64,000 nt of DNA from Streptomyces cylindrosporus (GTDB lineage Bacteria > Actinomycetota > Actinomycetes > Streptomycetales > Streptomycetaceae). Position numbers and translations under genes: made by a program. Shown here piece after piece: positions 52,236 through 61,838 of this stretch (position 1 is the stretch's first letter; every line of letters begins with the position of its first letter). The stretch covers positions 62,001 through 126,000 of the forward strand of contig NZ_JALDAY010000017.1 in the NCBI RefSeq assembly GCF_022698165.1, given 5' to 3'. The notes beneath the pieces are model-generated. The model was not told the DNA's origin. It was given only the letters and a program-made list of their open reading frames with translations, and did not search any database.

Positions 52236-55200
52236 CTAGGCCCGCCGCAGCCTCAGCGTCACCAGCTCGAAAGGACGCAGTCGTACGGCGATGCGGTTGC
52301 CGTCGCGCTCCGGCGTGGCCGACTCGGCCCACGGGCGCTCCAGCAGGTCGGTGACCGTCACCTCGGCCACCTCGAAGCCGGCCGTCAGTACCGCCTTGGC
52401 CCGTCCGCCGTGCGCCTCATGGAAGCGGACCACCACGTCGCCGCTGCCGTCGTCCGCGAGCTTCAACGCCGTCACCACCACGGCTTCCTGATCGACCGTC
52501 ACCAGCGGAGCGACCTCGCCGCCGCCGGTGAGGCGTCGTTCCGGAAGGTTGATCCGCCATCCCTCGCGCACCGCGTCGCCGATGCCCGCACCGGGGACCA
52601 GGGCGTGCCGGAAGCGGTGGACGCCCTGGTCGGTCTCGGGGTCGGGGAAGCGCGGGGCGCGCAGCAGGGACACCCGGACCGTGGTGGTCGTACCGCGGTC
52701 GCCGTCCGTGCGGACCGTGCGGGTGACGTCGTGGCCGTAGGTCGAGTCGTTGACGACCGCCACGCCCCAGCCGGGTTCCCCGAGGTGGACGAAGCGGTGG
52801 TTGCAGGCCTCGAACTTGGCCGCCTCCCAGGAGGTGTTGGTGTGCGTGGGCCGGTGGAAGTGCCCGAACTGGGTCTCGGACGCGTACCGTTCGGCGTGCA
52901 CGTCGAGCGGGAAGGCGAGCTTGAGGAACTTCTCCGTCTCGTGCCAGTCCACCTCGGTGTCCAGCACCAGCCGCCGCTCCTCCGGCGGCAGCGACAACAC
53001 CTGCGTGACACGTGACGCACCGAAGGTACGGACGATCCGCACCGACGCCCCGTCCTCGCCGGCGGTCACCTCGTCGGCGTCCGTCAGGTCGGTGACGGTG
53101 TTGCGGTAGAACTCGTCGACGTCCCAGGCGTCCCACATGTTCGGGAAGTCCGGGTGCAGCTGGAGCAGGTTGGCGGCCCGCCCGGGGGCGATGGTCTCGC
53201 GGTCGGCGGCGATGTCGTGGACCGACACGACGAGACCGTGCCCGTCGATCTCCACTCTGAGCAGGCTGTTGTGCAGCACGAAACCGCCGCCCGCGCGAGG
53301 CACGAGTGCCGTCTCGCCCTCGACGGCCGAGGTGCCCGCGCCGCCCGCCGCCACCCCGCCCCGCGCATGCGGAGCCGAGTTGAAGACGAGCGGCGTCGAT
53401 CCCTCCCCGGCCAGAGCACGCTGGGCCGCGTCGATGATGGCGTTCAGCTCGGCGGCGAGGCGCTCGTAGGTCGCCCGCGCCTCGCGGTGGACCCATGCGA
53501 TGGAGGAGCCCGGCAGGATGTCGTGGAACTGGTGCAGCAGCACCGTCTTCCAGATGCGGTCCAACTCCTCGTAGGGGTAGGGGAATCCGGTGCGTACGGC
53601 GGCCGTCGCCGCCCAGAGTTCGGCCTCGCGCAGGAGGTGTTCGCTGCGGCGGTTGCCCTGCTTGGTCCTCGCCTGACTGGTCAGGGTGGCGCGGTGGAGT
53701 TCTAGGTAGAGCTCGCCGACCCAGACGGGCGGTTCGGGATACTCGGCCTCGGCCTTCGCGAAGAACTCCCCGGGCGTCTCCCAGACGACGGTGGCCGAGC
53801 CCTCCAGGTCCCGCAGCCGGGCCGCCTTGGCGACCATCTCGCGGGTCGTGCCGCCGCCTCCGTCGCCCCAGCCGGTGGGGGCGAGGGAGTGCCTGGCGAC
53901 TCCCTTGTCCTTGAAGTTGCCCGCCGCGTGGGCGATCTCGCCGCCCTTCATGGAGCAGTTGTAGGTGTCGACGGGCGGGAAGTGCGTGAAGATCCGGGTG
54001 CCGTCGATGCCCTCCCAACGGAAGGTGTGGTGCGGGAACTTGTTCGTCTGCGACCAGGAGATCTTCTGCGTCAGCAGCCACTTGGAGCCCGCCGCCCGGA
54101 TGATCTGCGGCAGCCCCGCGGCGAAGCCGAAGGTGTCCGGGAGCCAGGCCTCGTCGTTCTCGATGCCGAACTCGTCGAGGAAGAACCGCTTTCCGTGCAC
54201 GAACTGACGGGCCATCGCCTCCGAGCCCGGCATGTTGGTGTCCGACTCCACCCACATCCCGCCGGCCGGCACGAACCGCCCGTCCGCCACCGCCTTCTTC
54301 ACCCGCGCCCACACCTCGGGCCGGTGCTCCTTCACCCACGCCCACTGCTGGGCCTGGGACATGGCGAACACGAACTCGGGCTCGTCCTCCAGCAGCGCGG
54401 TCATGTTGGAGGTCGTGCGCGCCACCTTGCGGACCGTCTCGCGCAGCGGCCACAGCCACGCCGAGTCGATGTGCGCGTGGCCGACGGCGCTGATGCGGTG
54501 CGCGGAAGGGACGGCGGGCGCGGACAGGACGCCCGCGAGATGCGAACGGGCCGCGTCCGCCGTGCCGTTGACGTCCTGCAGGTCGACCGCGTCGAGCGCC
54601 TTCTCCACCGCCCGCAGGATCTCCCACCGGCGCGCCGACTCCACCGGCAGCTCGGCCATCAGCTCGCCGAGCACCTCCAGGTCGATCACCAGCTGCCACA
54701 CCTGCTCGTCGAAGACGGCGAGGTCCATGCGGGTGAGCGTGTACTGGGGTTCACTGCCGGCGGTCTCCTTGTCGCCCAACCGCGTGGGCAGGAAGGGGTG
54801 GTAGTCGAGGATGACGGGATTGGAGGCGGCTTCGACGTGCAGGCGCACCTCCTCGCCGCCCTCGACGGGCGCGCCGATCCGCACCCACTGGTTGCGTGGG
54901 TTGAGGCCCTTCACCGGCGTGCCGTCGGGCCGGTAGACCAGGCCCTCGCACTGGAAGCCGGGCATGTTCTCGTCGAAGCCGAGGTCGAGGATCGCCTCGA
55001 CGGTCTTCCCGGCCCACTCCTCGGGGACTCTTCCGGTCACCCGGAACCAGCTGGTGCCCCAGGGAGCACCCCACCGGGCGCCGACCGCGATCGGCTCGGG
55101 CTCGGCCGCAAGCCCCTCCGCCACGGGCACCGGCTCGCCGGGGGCATGCCACACCGCGACCTCCAGCGGCACGGACCGCGGGTACACGGCGGGGCGGATG

Positions 55201-55256
55201 CGCTCGTCGAGAACGCGCTTGAGACGGGCTTCGACCAGGCTGCGGTCGTCATGCAT
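52236..55256 (-). CDS. Alpha-mannosidase, GH38
   Basis: The 1006-residue protein has no signal peptide and should act in the cytosol. The GH38 catalytic domain shows AVGHAHIDSAWLWPLRETVRK (zinc-binding His and Asp, about residue 257), MSQAQQWAWVKE, EAWLPDTFGFAAGLPQI with the nucleophile Asp, and the helical middle domain; beta-sandwich C-terminal domains follow (about 600-1006). It removes alpha-linked mannose from imported oligomannose glycans. It is the last gene of the N-glycan locus, 54 bases after the GH85 gene, and converges on the MmyB-like gene. Confidence 0.93.
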   Translation of the reverse strand: MHDDRSLVEARLKRVLDERIRPAVYPRSVPLEVAVWHAPGEPVPVAEGLAAEPEPIAVGARWGAPWGTSWFRVTGRVPEEWAGKTVEAILDLGFDENMPGFQCEGLVYRPDGTPVKGLNPRNQWVRIGAPVEGGEEVRLHVEAASNPVILDYHPFLPTRLGDKETAGSEPQYTLTRMDLAVFDEQVWQLVIDLEVLGELMAELPVESARRWEILRAVEKALDAVDLQDVNGTADAARSHLAGVLSAPAVPSAHRISAVGHAHIDSAWLWPLRETVRKVARTTSNMTALLEDEPEFVFAMSQAQQWAWVKEHRPEVWARVKKAVADGRFVPAGGMWVESDTNMPGSEAMARQFVHGKRFFLDEFGIENDEAWLPDTFGFAAGLPQIIRAAGSKWLLTQKISWSQTNKFPHHTFRWEGIDGTRIFTHFPPVDTYNCSMKGGEIAHAAGNFKDKGVARHSLAPTGWGDGGGGTTREMVAKAARLRDLEGSATVVWETPGEFFAKAEAEYPEPPVWVGELYLELHRATLTSQARTKQGNRRSEHLLREAELWAATAAVRTGFPYPYEELDRIWKTVLLHQFHDILPGSSIAWVHREARATYERLAAELNAIIDAAQRALAGEGSTPLVFNSAPHARGGVAAGGAGTSAVEGETALVPRAGGGFVLHNSLLRVEIDGHGLVVSVHDIAADRETIAPGRAANLLQLHPDFPNMWDAWDVDEFYRNTVTDLTDADEVTAGEDGASVRIVRTFGASRVTQVLSLPPEERRLVLDTEVDWHETEKFLKLAFPLDVHAERYASETQFGHFHRPTHTNTSWEAAKFEACNHRFVHLGEPGWGVAVVNDSTYGHDVTRTVRTDGDRGTTTTVRVSLLRAPRFPDPETDQGVHRFRHALVPGAGIGDAVREGWRINLPERRLTGGGEVAPLVTVDQEAVVVTALKLADDGSGDVVVRFHEAHGGRAKAVLTAGFEVAEVTVTDLLERPWAESATPERDGNRIAVRLRPFELVTLRLRRA

Positions 55257-55310
55257 GCGGGGTGCTCCAAGGCTGGTGGCGGACGGTTGCCGGGGGTGGG
55301 TCGCGGACGG

Positions 55311-57317
55311 TTACCAGGTGTGGGTCACGGTGACGGGATCCGAGGTGTCGTACAGCTCCCCCACGGACCGCAGCTCGAACCGCGCGGCCCGCTCACCCTG
55401 CTCGGGCTGGAGGCCGGCCACGAAGAAGGCCTGCTGACCGGTGCCGCCGAGGAAGCGCCGGGTGCCGTCGGGGAGGAGGCGGTGCAGCTCGTAGTGGCGG
55501 ACGGGGCCGGGGGCGGCGCTCCAGGCGAAGCGGAGGTCGCCGGCGGTGGCCGCGGTGACGCGAAGGTCGGTGGGGGCTTCGGGGGACAGTGCTATGTCAC
55601 ATATCACCAGCCCGCCGAGCCGCCACCGCACCGCCCCACCGGCCCCCGTAAGCCGAACCCCCACCCTCCGCAGACCCCCGGCCCCCACCCCCGTGAGCGG
55701 CACAGTCACCGTCTCCCACTCGTCGACCGAGTTCACAGGCAGATAGGTGTACGACGGTGTCGCCCCGGGCGAACCCGGCTCCACGGTGGCCACGGCCAGC
55801 TCGACGTTCACGCTCCCCTCGTCCGTCCGGTGCGTGAGCTGGACAACCGTGTTCACACCGACCGGCAGCTGTGTCGCGTACAGCTCCACGACCGCCGGCT
55901 GGTCCAGTTCACCGTCCACCAGCACACTGCTGCCGCCCCGCCACGCGTCCGCGAAGTCGAAGGAAACAGCCGGCCGCTCCCCGTCCGTCCGCACCACCCA
56001 TTGCCGCGACGGCAGCCGGTCCTGGAGTCCGAGGTGGTTCCAGGGCGCGTCCGAGGTGACCACCCCGTCCTCGTACCAGCGCAGCCCATGCCCCGTGTTG
56101 AACACGGTCCCGAACGGCAGCGAGCCGACCGTGGACCGGTCGGCCACGGACACGGCGGGCGCCCGCCAGGGGTCGCTCGCGTCCGGGCGCGAGGGGTCCA
56201 GCGACCTTCCGGTCCAGAAGCGCTGGTCGGCGGCGTGGAAGTCGCCGGGTGTCCGGGAGGCGGGCAGGTGGTTGCGGGTCCACTCCGGCCGGTAGAAGCC
56301 GATCGAGGTGACGTGCGCCTTGCTGCTCGGCACGATCGCGTCCCAGCTCACACTCGTGTCGGACCCGTTGGACTCGACGTCGACGCCCGCCCACAACTCG
56401 TAGCGGCTGCGCCCCAGTTGGTCGGCCGTCGTCCCGGAGGAGGCGAGCGACGCCGTACTCCACCGGAAGTCGACGAACATGTCGTCGGCCGCCTGGAAGA
56501 ACGCCTGGTTCTGGCTGTCGAGCGCTCCCTGCCAGCTGACGCTCCCGTTCACGGTCATCGCGTCGTACCAGGTCACCCGCTGCCCCCGCGCGCCGGCCAG
56601 GGACTTCAGCTCTTTGACGAAGCCGAGCATGTCGGCGCCGAGCGCGGCGTTCCCGCCCCCGGTCTCGGCGTTGACGAACCAGCCGTCGAAGCCGTACGCG
56701 GCGGCGACGGCGACCAGTTGGGCGGCGAGCGGGTAGTGCCCGGCGGAGTCCTTCTGCACCAGGTCCCGCGTCCACTGCAGCTGGCCGCCGTACGCGGTCG
56801 GCGGCAGGAAGATGTTCCCGAGGACCGGCACCCCGTGCCGGTGGGCGGCGTCGACGATCGGCGCGTTCGGCGCGAGGATCAGCCCCTCCCCCGCCGACCC
56901 GCCCCAGAACACCAGCTCGTCCACGTACCCCCAGTGCGTGAAGGCGTAGTAGTCGGCGCTCGCCGACCCCTGCGACGGGTTGCTCGACGTCGGCCCGAAG
57001 GAGACCAGCGACTGGACACGGGCCTGCCCGGACCGGGCGGTGGTGTTCACCGGCGTCGGGGTGAAGCGGGGCGCGAGCGGCACGGACGCGGCGTTGAAGG
57101 CGAGGTCCGCGTCACCGGCGGCCGTCCAGGTCTTCAGGCTGCGCCAGGTGATGCCGGAGCCCGGCGTCCCGGACGGCAGCGAGTCCGGGTACCAGTAGGA
57201 GGCGTACGGCGGGGTGGCGGCGGCGTCGGCCTTCGGGGCCGCGGCGAAGGCGGGCAGCGGCGGCAGGAGCGCGGCCGCCGCGCCGGCGAGCAGGACGGTG
57301 CGTCTGGTGGGGTTCAC
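55311..57317 (-). CDS. Secreted endo-beta-N-acetylglucosaminidase, GH85
   Basis: The 668-residue precursor has a Tat-like signal (NPTRRTVLLAGAAAALL). The GH85 barrel is recognisable from YASYWYPDSLP, FTHWGYVDELVFWGG, HGVPVLGNIFLPP, TRDLVQKD and the catalytic pair in GFDGWFVNAETGG (Asn about 214, Glu about 216), with VTWYDAMTVNG after it. Beta-sandwich modules follow, ending in a fibronectin-like domain (SPEAPTDLRVTAATAG). GH85 enzymes cut the GlcNAc-GlcNAc core of N-glycans, releasing glycans from glycoproteins outside the cell. The GTG start overlaps the GH5 stop (GTGA). Confidence 0.92.
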   Translation of the reverse strand: MNPTRRTVLLAGAAAALLPPLPAFAAAPKADAAATPPYASYWYPDSLPSGTPGSGITWRSLKTWTAAGDADLAFNAASVPLAPRFTPTPVNTTARSGQARVQSLVSFGPTSSNPSQGSASADYYAFTHWGYVDELVFWGGSAGEGLILAPNAPIVDAAHRHGVPVLGNIFLPPTAYGGQLQWTRDLVQKDSAGHYPLAAQLVAVAAAYGFDGWFVNAETGGGNAALGADMLGFVKELKSLAGARGQRVTWYDAMTVNGSVSWQGALDSQNQAFFQAADDMFVDFRWSTASLASSGTTADQLGRSRYELWAGVDVESNGSDTSVSWDAIVPSSKAHVTSIGFYRPEWTRNHLPASRTPGDFHAADQRFWTGRSLDPSRPDASDPWRAPAVSVADRSTVGSLPFGTVFNTGHGLRWYEDGVVTSDAPWNHLGLQDRLPSRQWVVRTDGERPAVSFDFADAWRGGSSVLVDGELDQPAVVELYATQLPVGVNTVVQLTHRTDEGSVNVELAVATVEPGSPGATPSYTYLPVNSVDEWETVTVPLTGVGAGGLRRVGVRLTGAGGAVRWRLGGLVICDIALSPEAPTDLRVTAATAGDLRFAWSAAPGPVRHYELHRLLPDGTRRFLGGTGQQAFFVAGLQPEQGERAARFELRSVGELYDTSDPVTVTHTW

Positions 57318-58570
57318 GAGCTGGTGCCTCCTTGTGGGGTGGGGAGTACCTGTTCGGGAGTGACGACTTCGGTGATGCCGCGCGCGGCGAGGTGGTCCTT
57401 GTCGTCCGCGCGGGTGTCCAGGACGGTCGTGGGCCGGGCGCCGTCGGCGGCCAGCCGGAAGTAGGCGTCGAAGACCGGGCCGCCGGGGGCGCAGCGGGAG
57501 CGCGCCGCCGGATCGTCCGGCACGACCAGGGCAACGGTCCGGTGCGCGGCCGGAACGTGCGTCCGCCCGGCCGCCTCCGCCAGCACCCGTGCCGTGTCCT
57601 TGGGGCGCCGGTCGTTGGTCAACAGGCCGAGCCCGTACTCGAGTTCGGGGAAGTCGGCGAGGTCCCGGGCCACGTCGTGCGAGCACCACCAGGTCACGCC
57701 CCACAGGTCGGGGCAGTCCAGGGCGTTCGCGACGGTCGCCGCGGTGAAGGCGGCGGCGTGCTCGGGCGGGATCAGCGGGGCGGGCGCGCCGACCTCCTGG
57801 AGCCAGACGGGGCGGTGCGGGTCGTCGGACCAGGCCTTGCTCAGTTCGACGAGGTACGCGGCGTGGTGTTCGGTCGGGACGGAGGTACGGCCGTGGCGCT
57901 GGGCGGTGCCGTTGAAGACCCAGGAGTGCACGGCGGTGACCGCGCCCTGCCGGGCGGCCTGGGCCGGGGTGAACGGCATGTCGTCCTGGTACCAGGTCGC
58001 GTCGTACTCGGCGTGCAGGTGCAGCCTGCCGGGGGCGCCCTCCTCGCAGGCGGCCAGCATGCGCTCCAGCCAGGCGTCGATCTGCGCCTCGGACGCCCGG
58101 TCGGGGTCGGGGTGCGGGCCCGCGGAGAACTGGTTGACCTCGTTGCCGAGGGTCATGCCGAGGAAGTTGGGCCGGTCGGCGAGGGCGGCGGCGAGGGTGC
58201 GCAGGTAGGCCGCCTGGCCCTCGATCACCTCGGGGTCGGTGAAGAGGTTGCGCCGGTGCCAGGTGCGGGTCCACGCCGGCAGGAAGTCGAAGCTGCTCAA
58301 GTGCCCTTGCAGACCGTCGACGTTGACGTCGAGCCCGCGCTCGGCGGCCGCGTCCGCCAGCGCGACGAGCTGCTCGACCGCGCGCGGCCGGATCAGCGTC
58401 CGGTTGGGCTGGAAGTACGGCCACAGCGGGAAGACCCGGACGTGGTCGAGGCCGAGCGCGGCGATGGAGTCGAGGTCGGCCCGTACCGCGTCGAGGTCGA
58501 AGTCGAGCCAGTGGTGGAACCACCCTTCGCTGGGGGTGTAGTTGACGCCGAAGCGCACGGCAGCAGGCAT
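57314..58570 (-). CDS. GH5-type glycosidase, probable N-glycan-core beta-mannosidase
   Basis: The 418-residue cytosolic protein has a GH5-like barrel with acid/base Glu144 in LGNEVNQ and nucleophile Glu258 in VWLQEVGAP, plus GVNYTPSEGWFHHW and GVTWWCSHDVARDL. It resembles the GH5_18 group, reported as exo-beta-mannosidases acting on Man-beta-1,4-GlcNAc, the disaccharide left after endoglycosidase and alpha-mannosidase action. No signal peptide is seen, consistent with action after import. AAGGA lies seven bases before ATG 58570. Confidence 0.8.
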   Translation of the reverse strand: MPAAVRFGVNYTPSEGWFHHWLDFDLDAVRADLDSIAALGLDHVRVFPLWPYFQPNRTLIRPRAVEQLVALADAAAERGLDVNVDGLQGHLSSFDFLPAWTRTWHRRNLFTDPEVIEGQAAYLRTLAAALADRPNFLGMTLGNEVNQFSAGPHPDPDRASEAQIDAWLERMLAACEEGAPGRLHLHAEYDATWYQDDMPFTPAQAARQGAVTAVHSWVFNGTAQRHGRTSVPTEHHAAYLVELSKAWSDDPHRPVWLQEVGAPAPLIPPEHAAAFTAATVANALDCPDLWGVTWWCSHDVARDLADFPELEYGLGLLTNDRRPKDTARVLAEAAGRTHVPAAHRTVALVVPDDPAARSRCAPGGPVFDAYFRLAADGARPTTVLDTRADDKDHLAARGITEVVTPEQVLPTPQGGTSS

Positions 58571-58598
58571 GCGGTGTCCTTGAACTCGTAGACGGCGG

Positions 58599-59429
58599 TC
58601 AGCCCTTGACCGCTCCCTCGCCCACCCCGCGGAAGAAGTACCGCTGCAGACAGGCGAAGAGGGCGATCAGCGGTGCCACGGCGATGACCGTGCCCGCCGC
58701 GACCAGGCGTTCGTCGTTGGCGAAGGTGCCGTGCAGGTAGTTGAGGCCGATGGTCAGGGTGAACTTGGAGGGGTCGCTGAGCACGATCAGCGGCCACAGG
58801 AAGTCGTCCCAGGCGCCCATGAAGGCGAAGATCGCGACGACGGCCACGGTCCCCCGTACCGACGGCAGCGCGATGCGCAGGAACCGCTGCCAGGCGTTGG
58901 CGCCGTCGACGTAGGCCGCCTCCTCGATCTCGTAGGGCAGGTTGAGGAAGGCGTTGCGCATCAGCAGCACGTTCATGGCGCCGATGGAGCCCGGCAGGAC
59001 GACGCCGATGAGGGTGTTGTTGAGGCCGAGTTCCCGCATGGTCGTGAACTGGGCGATGATGATGCCCTCCACGGGCACGAGCATCGCCAGGACGAAGACC
59101 AGCGTGGTCACGCGGCGGCCCCGGTAGCGCAGCCGGGCCAGGGCGTACCCGGCGAGGGCCGAGCCGACGCAGTTGGTGACGACGTTGGCGGTGGCGACCT
59201 TCAGGGAGTTGAGGGCGTAGTCCCACACCGGGATGGTGTCGGCGACCCGCTCGTAGTTGTGCAGGGTGGGGTGGCTGGGCAGGAACTTGGGCGGCGAGCT
59301 GAAGATGTCCTCCGTCGGGCCCTTCAGCGAGGTCGACAGCTGCCACAGGAACGGGCCCGCGGTCAGGGCGAGTACGGCGAGCAACAGGACGTAGCGCAGC
59401 ACCAGTTCACGCGTCCGCACCGCCCTCAT
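58599..59429 (-). CDS. Carbohydrate ABC transporter permease (MalG-like)
   Basis: The 276-residue CUT1 permease has six helices and the EAA loop YEIEEAAYVDGANAWQRFLRIALP, which docks the ATPase. With the MalF-like partner it imports an oligosaccharide. The ATG overlaps the upstream permease stop (ATGA). No ATPase gene is in the locus, as usual in Streptomyces, where a shared MsiK ATPase energises many CUT1 importers. Confidence 0.9.
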   Translation of the reverse strand: MRAVRTRELVLRYVLLLAVLALTAGPFLWQLSTSLKGPTEDIFSSPPKFLPSHPTLHNYERVADTIPVWDYALNSLKVATANVVTNCVGSALAGYALARLRYRGRRVTTLVFVLAMLVPVEGIIIAQFTTMRELGLNNTLIGVVLPGSIGAMNVLLMRNAFLNLPYEIEEAAYVDGANAWQRFLRIALPSVRGTVAVVAIFAFMGAWDDFLWPLIVLSDPSKFTLTIGLNYLHGTFANDERLVAAGTVIAVAPLIALFACLQRYFFRGVGEGAVKG

Positions 59430-60355
59430 GACTCGCCCCTCCGGTCGGTCCGCAGTACGAGCAGCATCAGCGCGACGGTGACGACGAAGACGACCACGGA
59501 GATCGCCGACGCGTAGCCGACCCGTCCGGTCAGGCCGGTGCCGGTGCGCTGGACGAGCATCACGAGGGTGGTGTCCTCGCCCGCCGGTCCGCCGCTGGGG
59601 CCGGCCATCAGGTACACCTCGGAGAACACCTTGAAGGCCGCCACCGAGGACAGCGCGCCCACCAGTGCCATGGTCGAGCGGACGGCGGGCACCGTGACGG
59701 TCAGGAACCGGCGCACCGCTCCCGCCCCGTCCACGGCCGCGGCCTCGTGCAGCTCGCGCGGCACGTTCGCCAGCGCCGCCAGGTAAATGATCATGTAGTA
59801 GCCGAGGCCCTTCCAGACCGTCACGGCCATGGCGCTCAGCAGGAGCAGCCACTGGTCGCTGAGGAAGCCGACCCGGCCGATACCGACCGTCTCCAGCAGG
59901 GAGTTGATCAGGCCGCGTTCGTCGAGGAGCCACACCCAGATCAGCCCGACCACGACGATCGAGGCGACGACCGGGGTGTAGAAGGCGGAGCGGAAGAAGG
60001 TGATGCCGGGGATGTTCTTCTGCACGAGCAGCGCGAGCAGCAGCGGCAGGATCACCAGCGCCGGGACGACCCCGAGGACGTACAGGGTGCTGTTGCGCAG
60101 GCCGATCCAGAACATGTCGTCGTGCAGCAGCTCGCGGAAGTTGGCGAGCCCGACGAACTCGCCGGGGATCAGGGTCCGCCGGTCGGTGAAGGCGTTCACC
60201 AGCGTGGAGACGAAGGGGTAGAGGATGAACGCGCCGGTGATCAGCAGTCCGGGGGCGGCGAACAGCCAGGGGCTGGTGGGCAGTTGGCGCCGGACGCGGC
60301 GCACGCGCCCGACGCTCTCCGCGCGCCGCACCCCGGTGACGGTGGACGAGACCAT
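59426..60355 (-). CDS. Carbohydrate ABC transporter permease (MalF-like)
   Basis: The 309-residue CUT1 permease has six to seven helices and the EAA loop RELHEAAAVDGAGAVRRFLTVTVP. It follows the binding-protein gene by eight bases and overlaps the second permease by four. GGAG abuts the ATG, an unusually short spacing, so translation may depend on coupling to the upstream gene. Confidence 0.9.
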   Translation of the reverse strand: MVSSTVTGVRRAESVGRVRRVRRQLPTSPWLFAAPGLLITGAFILYPFVSTLVNAFTDRRTLIPGEFVGLANFRELLHDDMFWIGLRNSTLYVLGVVPALVILPLLLALLVQKNIPGITFFRSAFYTPVVASIVVVGLIWVWLLDERGLINSLLETVGIGRVGFLSDQWLLLLSAMAVTVWKGLGYYMIIYLAALANVPRELHEAAAVDGAGAVRRFLTVTVPAVRSTMALVGALSSVAAFKVFSEVYLMAGPSGGPAGEDTTLVMLVQRTGTGLTGRVGYASAISVVVFVVTVALMLLVLRTDRRGES

Positions 60356-60363
60356 CTCCGTGC

Positions 60364-61656
60364 CTAACCCTGCTGCTGGAGCAGCGTGTCGCACTGCTTG
60401 ACAGCGTTGTCGAGAGCCGCCTTGGGGCTCTCCTTGCCCTGCAGGGCCTTCGCCACCTCGTTGCGCAGCGCGGTCTTCATCTGCTCGCTGAACAGCACGG
60501 GCGTGTAATTGACCGCGTTCTTCAGGGACTTGGCGGCGGCGATCCGCACCCGGGTCTCGTCGGTGCCGTCCTCCTTGGTGAAGTACGGGTCGTCCAGCGA
60601 GCCGGCGGTGCTCGGGAAGATGGCGACCTTCTTCGCGAAGGACATCTGGTGCTCGGCGTCGGTGACGAAGTGCGCGAAGGCGACCGAGGCCGGGGTGTGC
60701 TTGGTCTTGGAGTTGACCATGACGCCCATCACGTACATGTTGACGTGGCCGGTGCTGGTGATCTGGTCGGTGATGCCGATGTTCTTGTACAGGTTCGGCG
60801 CCTGCTTCTTGAAGTTGTCCAGGTCGAGGGCGCTGCCGGGGTTCATGGCGACGGCCTCGGTGAGGAACTTCTTGCCGGAGGACTCGGGGGTGGCGGTGAG
60901 CGCCTGCGGGTCGAGGGCCTTGGCGTCGTACAACTCCTTGTACTTGGTGAGGAGTTTGACGCCCTTCGCGTCGTTGAAGGCGAAGGCGGTGCCCTCCTTG
61001 TTCATCAGCTCGACGCCGTAGCGGCCGAAGTCCTCGATGGTGGGCACGTTGGCGAGGGTGGCGACCTTGCCGTCGCTCTCCTTCGCCATCCGGAGGGCGT
61101 CGGCGAACAGGTCGTCGTACGTCTTCGGCGGCTGGTCGGGGTCGAGGCCGGCTTCCTTGAACAGGGACTTGTTGTAGAAGAGCGGCCCGGTGTTGAGGTA
61201 CCAGGGGAAGGCGTACGTGCCGGTCATGCCCGGTATCCGGTGGCTCGCCCAGGCGCCGGCGAGGTACTCCTTCTTGTACTTCGCGGCGGCCTTGTCGAGG
61301 TCGAGCGCGAGGCCCGCCTTGGCGAGCGGGGCGACCAGGTCCGGGGAGACGTTGACGACGTCCGGGAGGGTACCGCCGGCGGCGTCGGCGCTGATCTTGT
61401 CGGCGTAGCCCTCGGCGGGCTGGTCGATCCACTTGACGTGGGTGTCCGGGTACTTCTTCTCGAACTCGGCGATGACGCCCTCGAAGTAGTCCTTGAAGTT
61501 GGCGCGCAGGTTCCAGGTCTGGAACGTGATGTCGCCCTCGACCTTGCCGGAGGCGTCGGTCGAGCCGCCCGAGTCGTCTCCCGAGCCGCAGGCGCTCAGC
61601 GGCAGCAGGACGGCACAGACGGCGGCGACGGCTAGGGCTCTGCGGAAAACGGACAC
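60364..61656 (-). CDS. Oligosaccharide ABC transporter substrate-binding lipoprotein
   Basis: The 430-residue SBP family 1 lipoprotein has lipobox LSAC (cysteine 23), then the MalE-like fold: GDITFQTWNLRANFKDYFEGVIAEFEKKYP, LPDVVNVSPDLVAPLAKAG, FPWYLNTGPLFYNKSLFKEAGLDP. It should bind the glycan released by the GH85 enzyme. The GTG start 61656 is preceded by AAAGGAGG. It is first in the six-gene N-glycan operon (SBP, two permeases, GH5, GH85, GH38). Confidence 0.9.
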   Translation of the reverse strand: MSVFRRALAVAAVCAVLLPLSACGSGDDSGGSTDASGKVEGDITFQTWNLRANFKDYFEGVIAEFEKKYPDTHVKWIDQPAEGYADKISADAAGGTLPDVVNVSPDLVAPLAKAGLALDLDKAAAKYKKEYLAGAWASHRIPGMTGTYAFPWYLNTGPLFYNKSLFKEAGLDPDQPPKTYDDLFADALRMAKESDGKVATLANVPTIEDFGRYGVELMNKEGTAFAFNDAKGVKLLTKYKELYDAKALDPQALTATPESSGKKFLTEAVAMNPGSALDLDNFKKQAPNLYKNIGITDQITSTGHVNMYVMGVMVNSKTKHTPASVAFAHFVTDAEHQMSFAKKVAIFPSTAGSLDDPYFTKEDGTDETRVRIAAAKSLKNAVNYTPVLFSEQMKTALRNEVAKALQGKESPKAALDNAVKQCDTLLQQQG

Positions 61657-61743
61657 GGCGAACCGGCCTCCTTTGCAGGGGAGTCGACCAACGAGGCAGA
61701 CCCTGCACGCCGTTTCACAGGCCCGTCAATGGCTCTCGCAGAG

Positions 61744-61801
61744 CTAATTTCATTAGTGACTAATACGCTTTAGGTTGGCCGAACTTAAGCGCATTAGTGC
61801 A
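61744..61801. promoter_or_regulatory. Interleaved LacI-type operator repeats between the binding-protein and lacI genes
   Basis: The gap contains CTAAT-TTC-ATTAG (61744-61756) overlapping ATTAGTGACTAAT (61752-61764), two perfect dyads sharing one half-site. A further CATTAGTGCA lies at 61792-61801, and CGCTT/AAGCG arms at 61766-61791. The segment is far richer in A/T than its surroundings and lies about 90 bases before the SBP start. TATTAG on the minus strand could be its -10, covered by the operator. Confidence 0.6.
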
Positions 61802-61838
61802 CACTGGCCCGGAACAGCTCGGCAGAAATGGGAGACCC

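Noticed and set aside
53889..57464. 1191-codon open frame on the plus strand opposite the GH38/GH85/GH5 genes
   Set aside because: It is a high-GC antisense shadow: composition is Arg/Val/Gly-rich without domains, while the opposite strand encodes three clear glycosidases.
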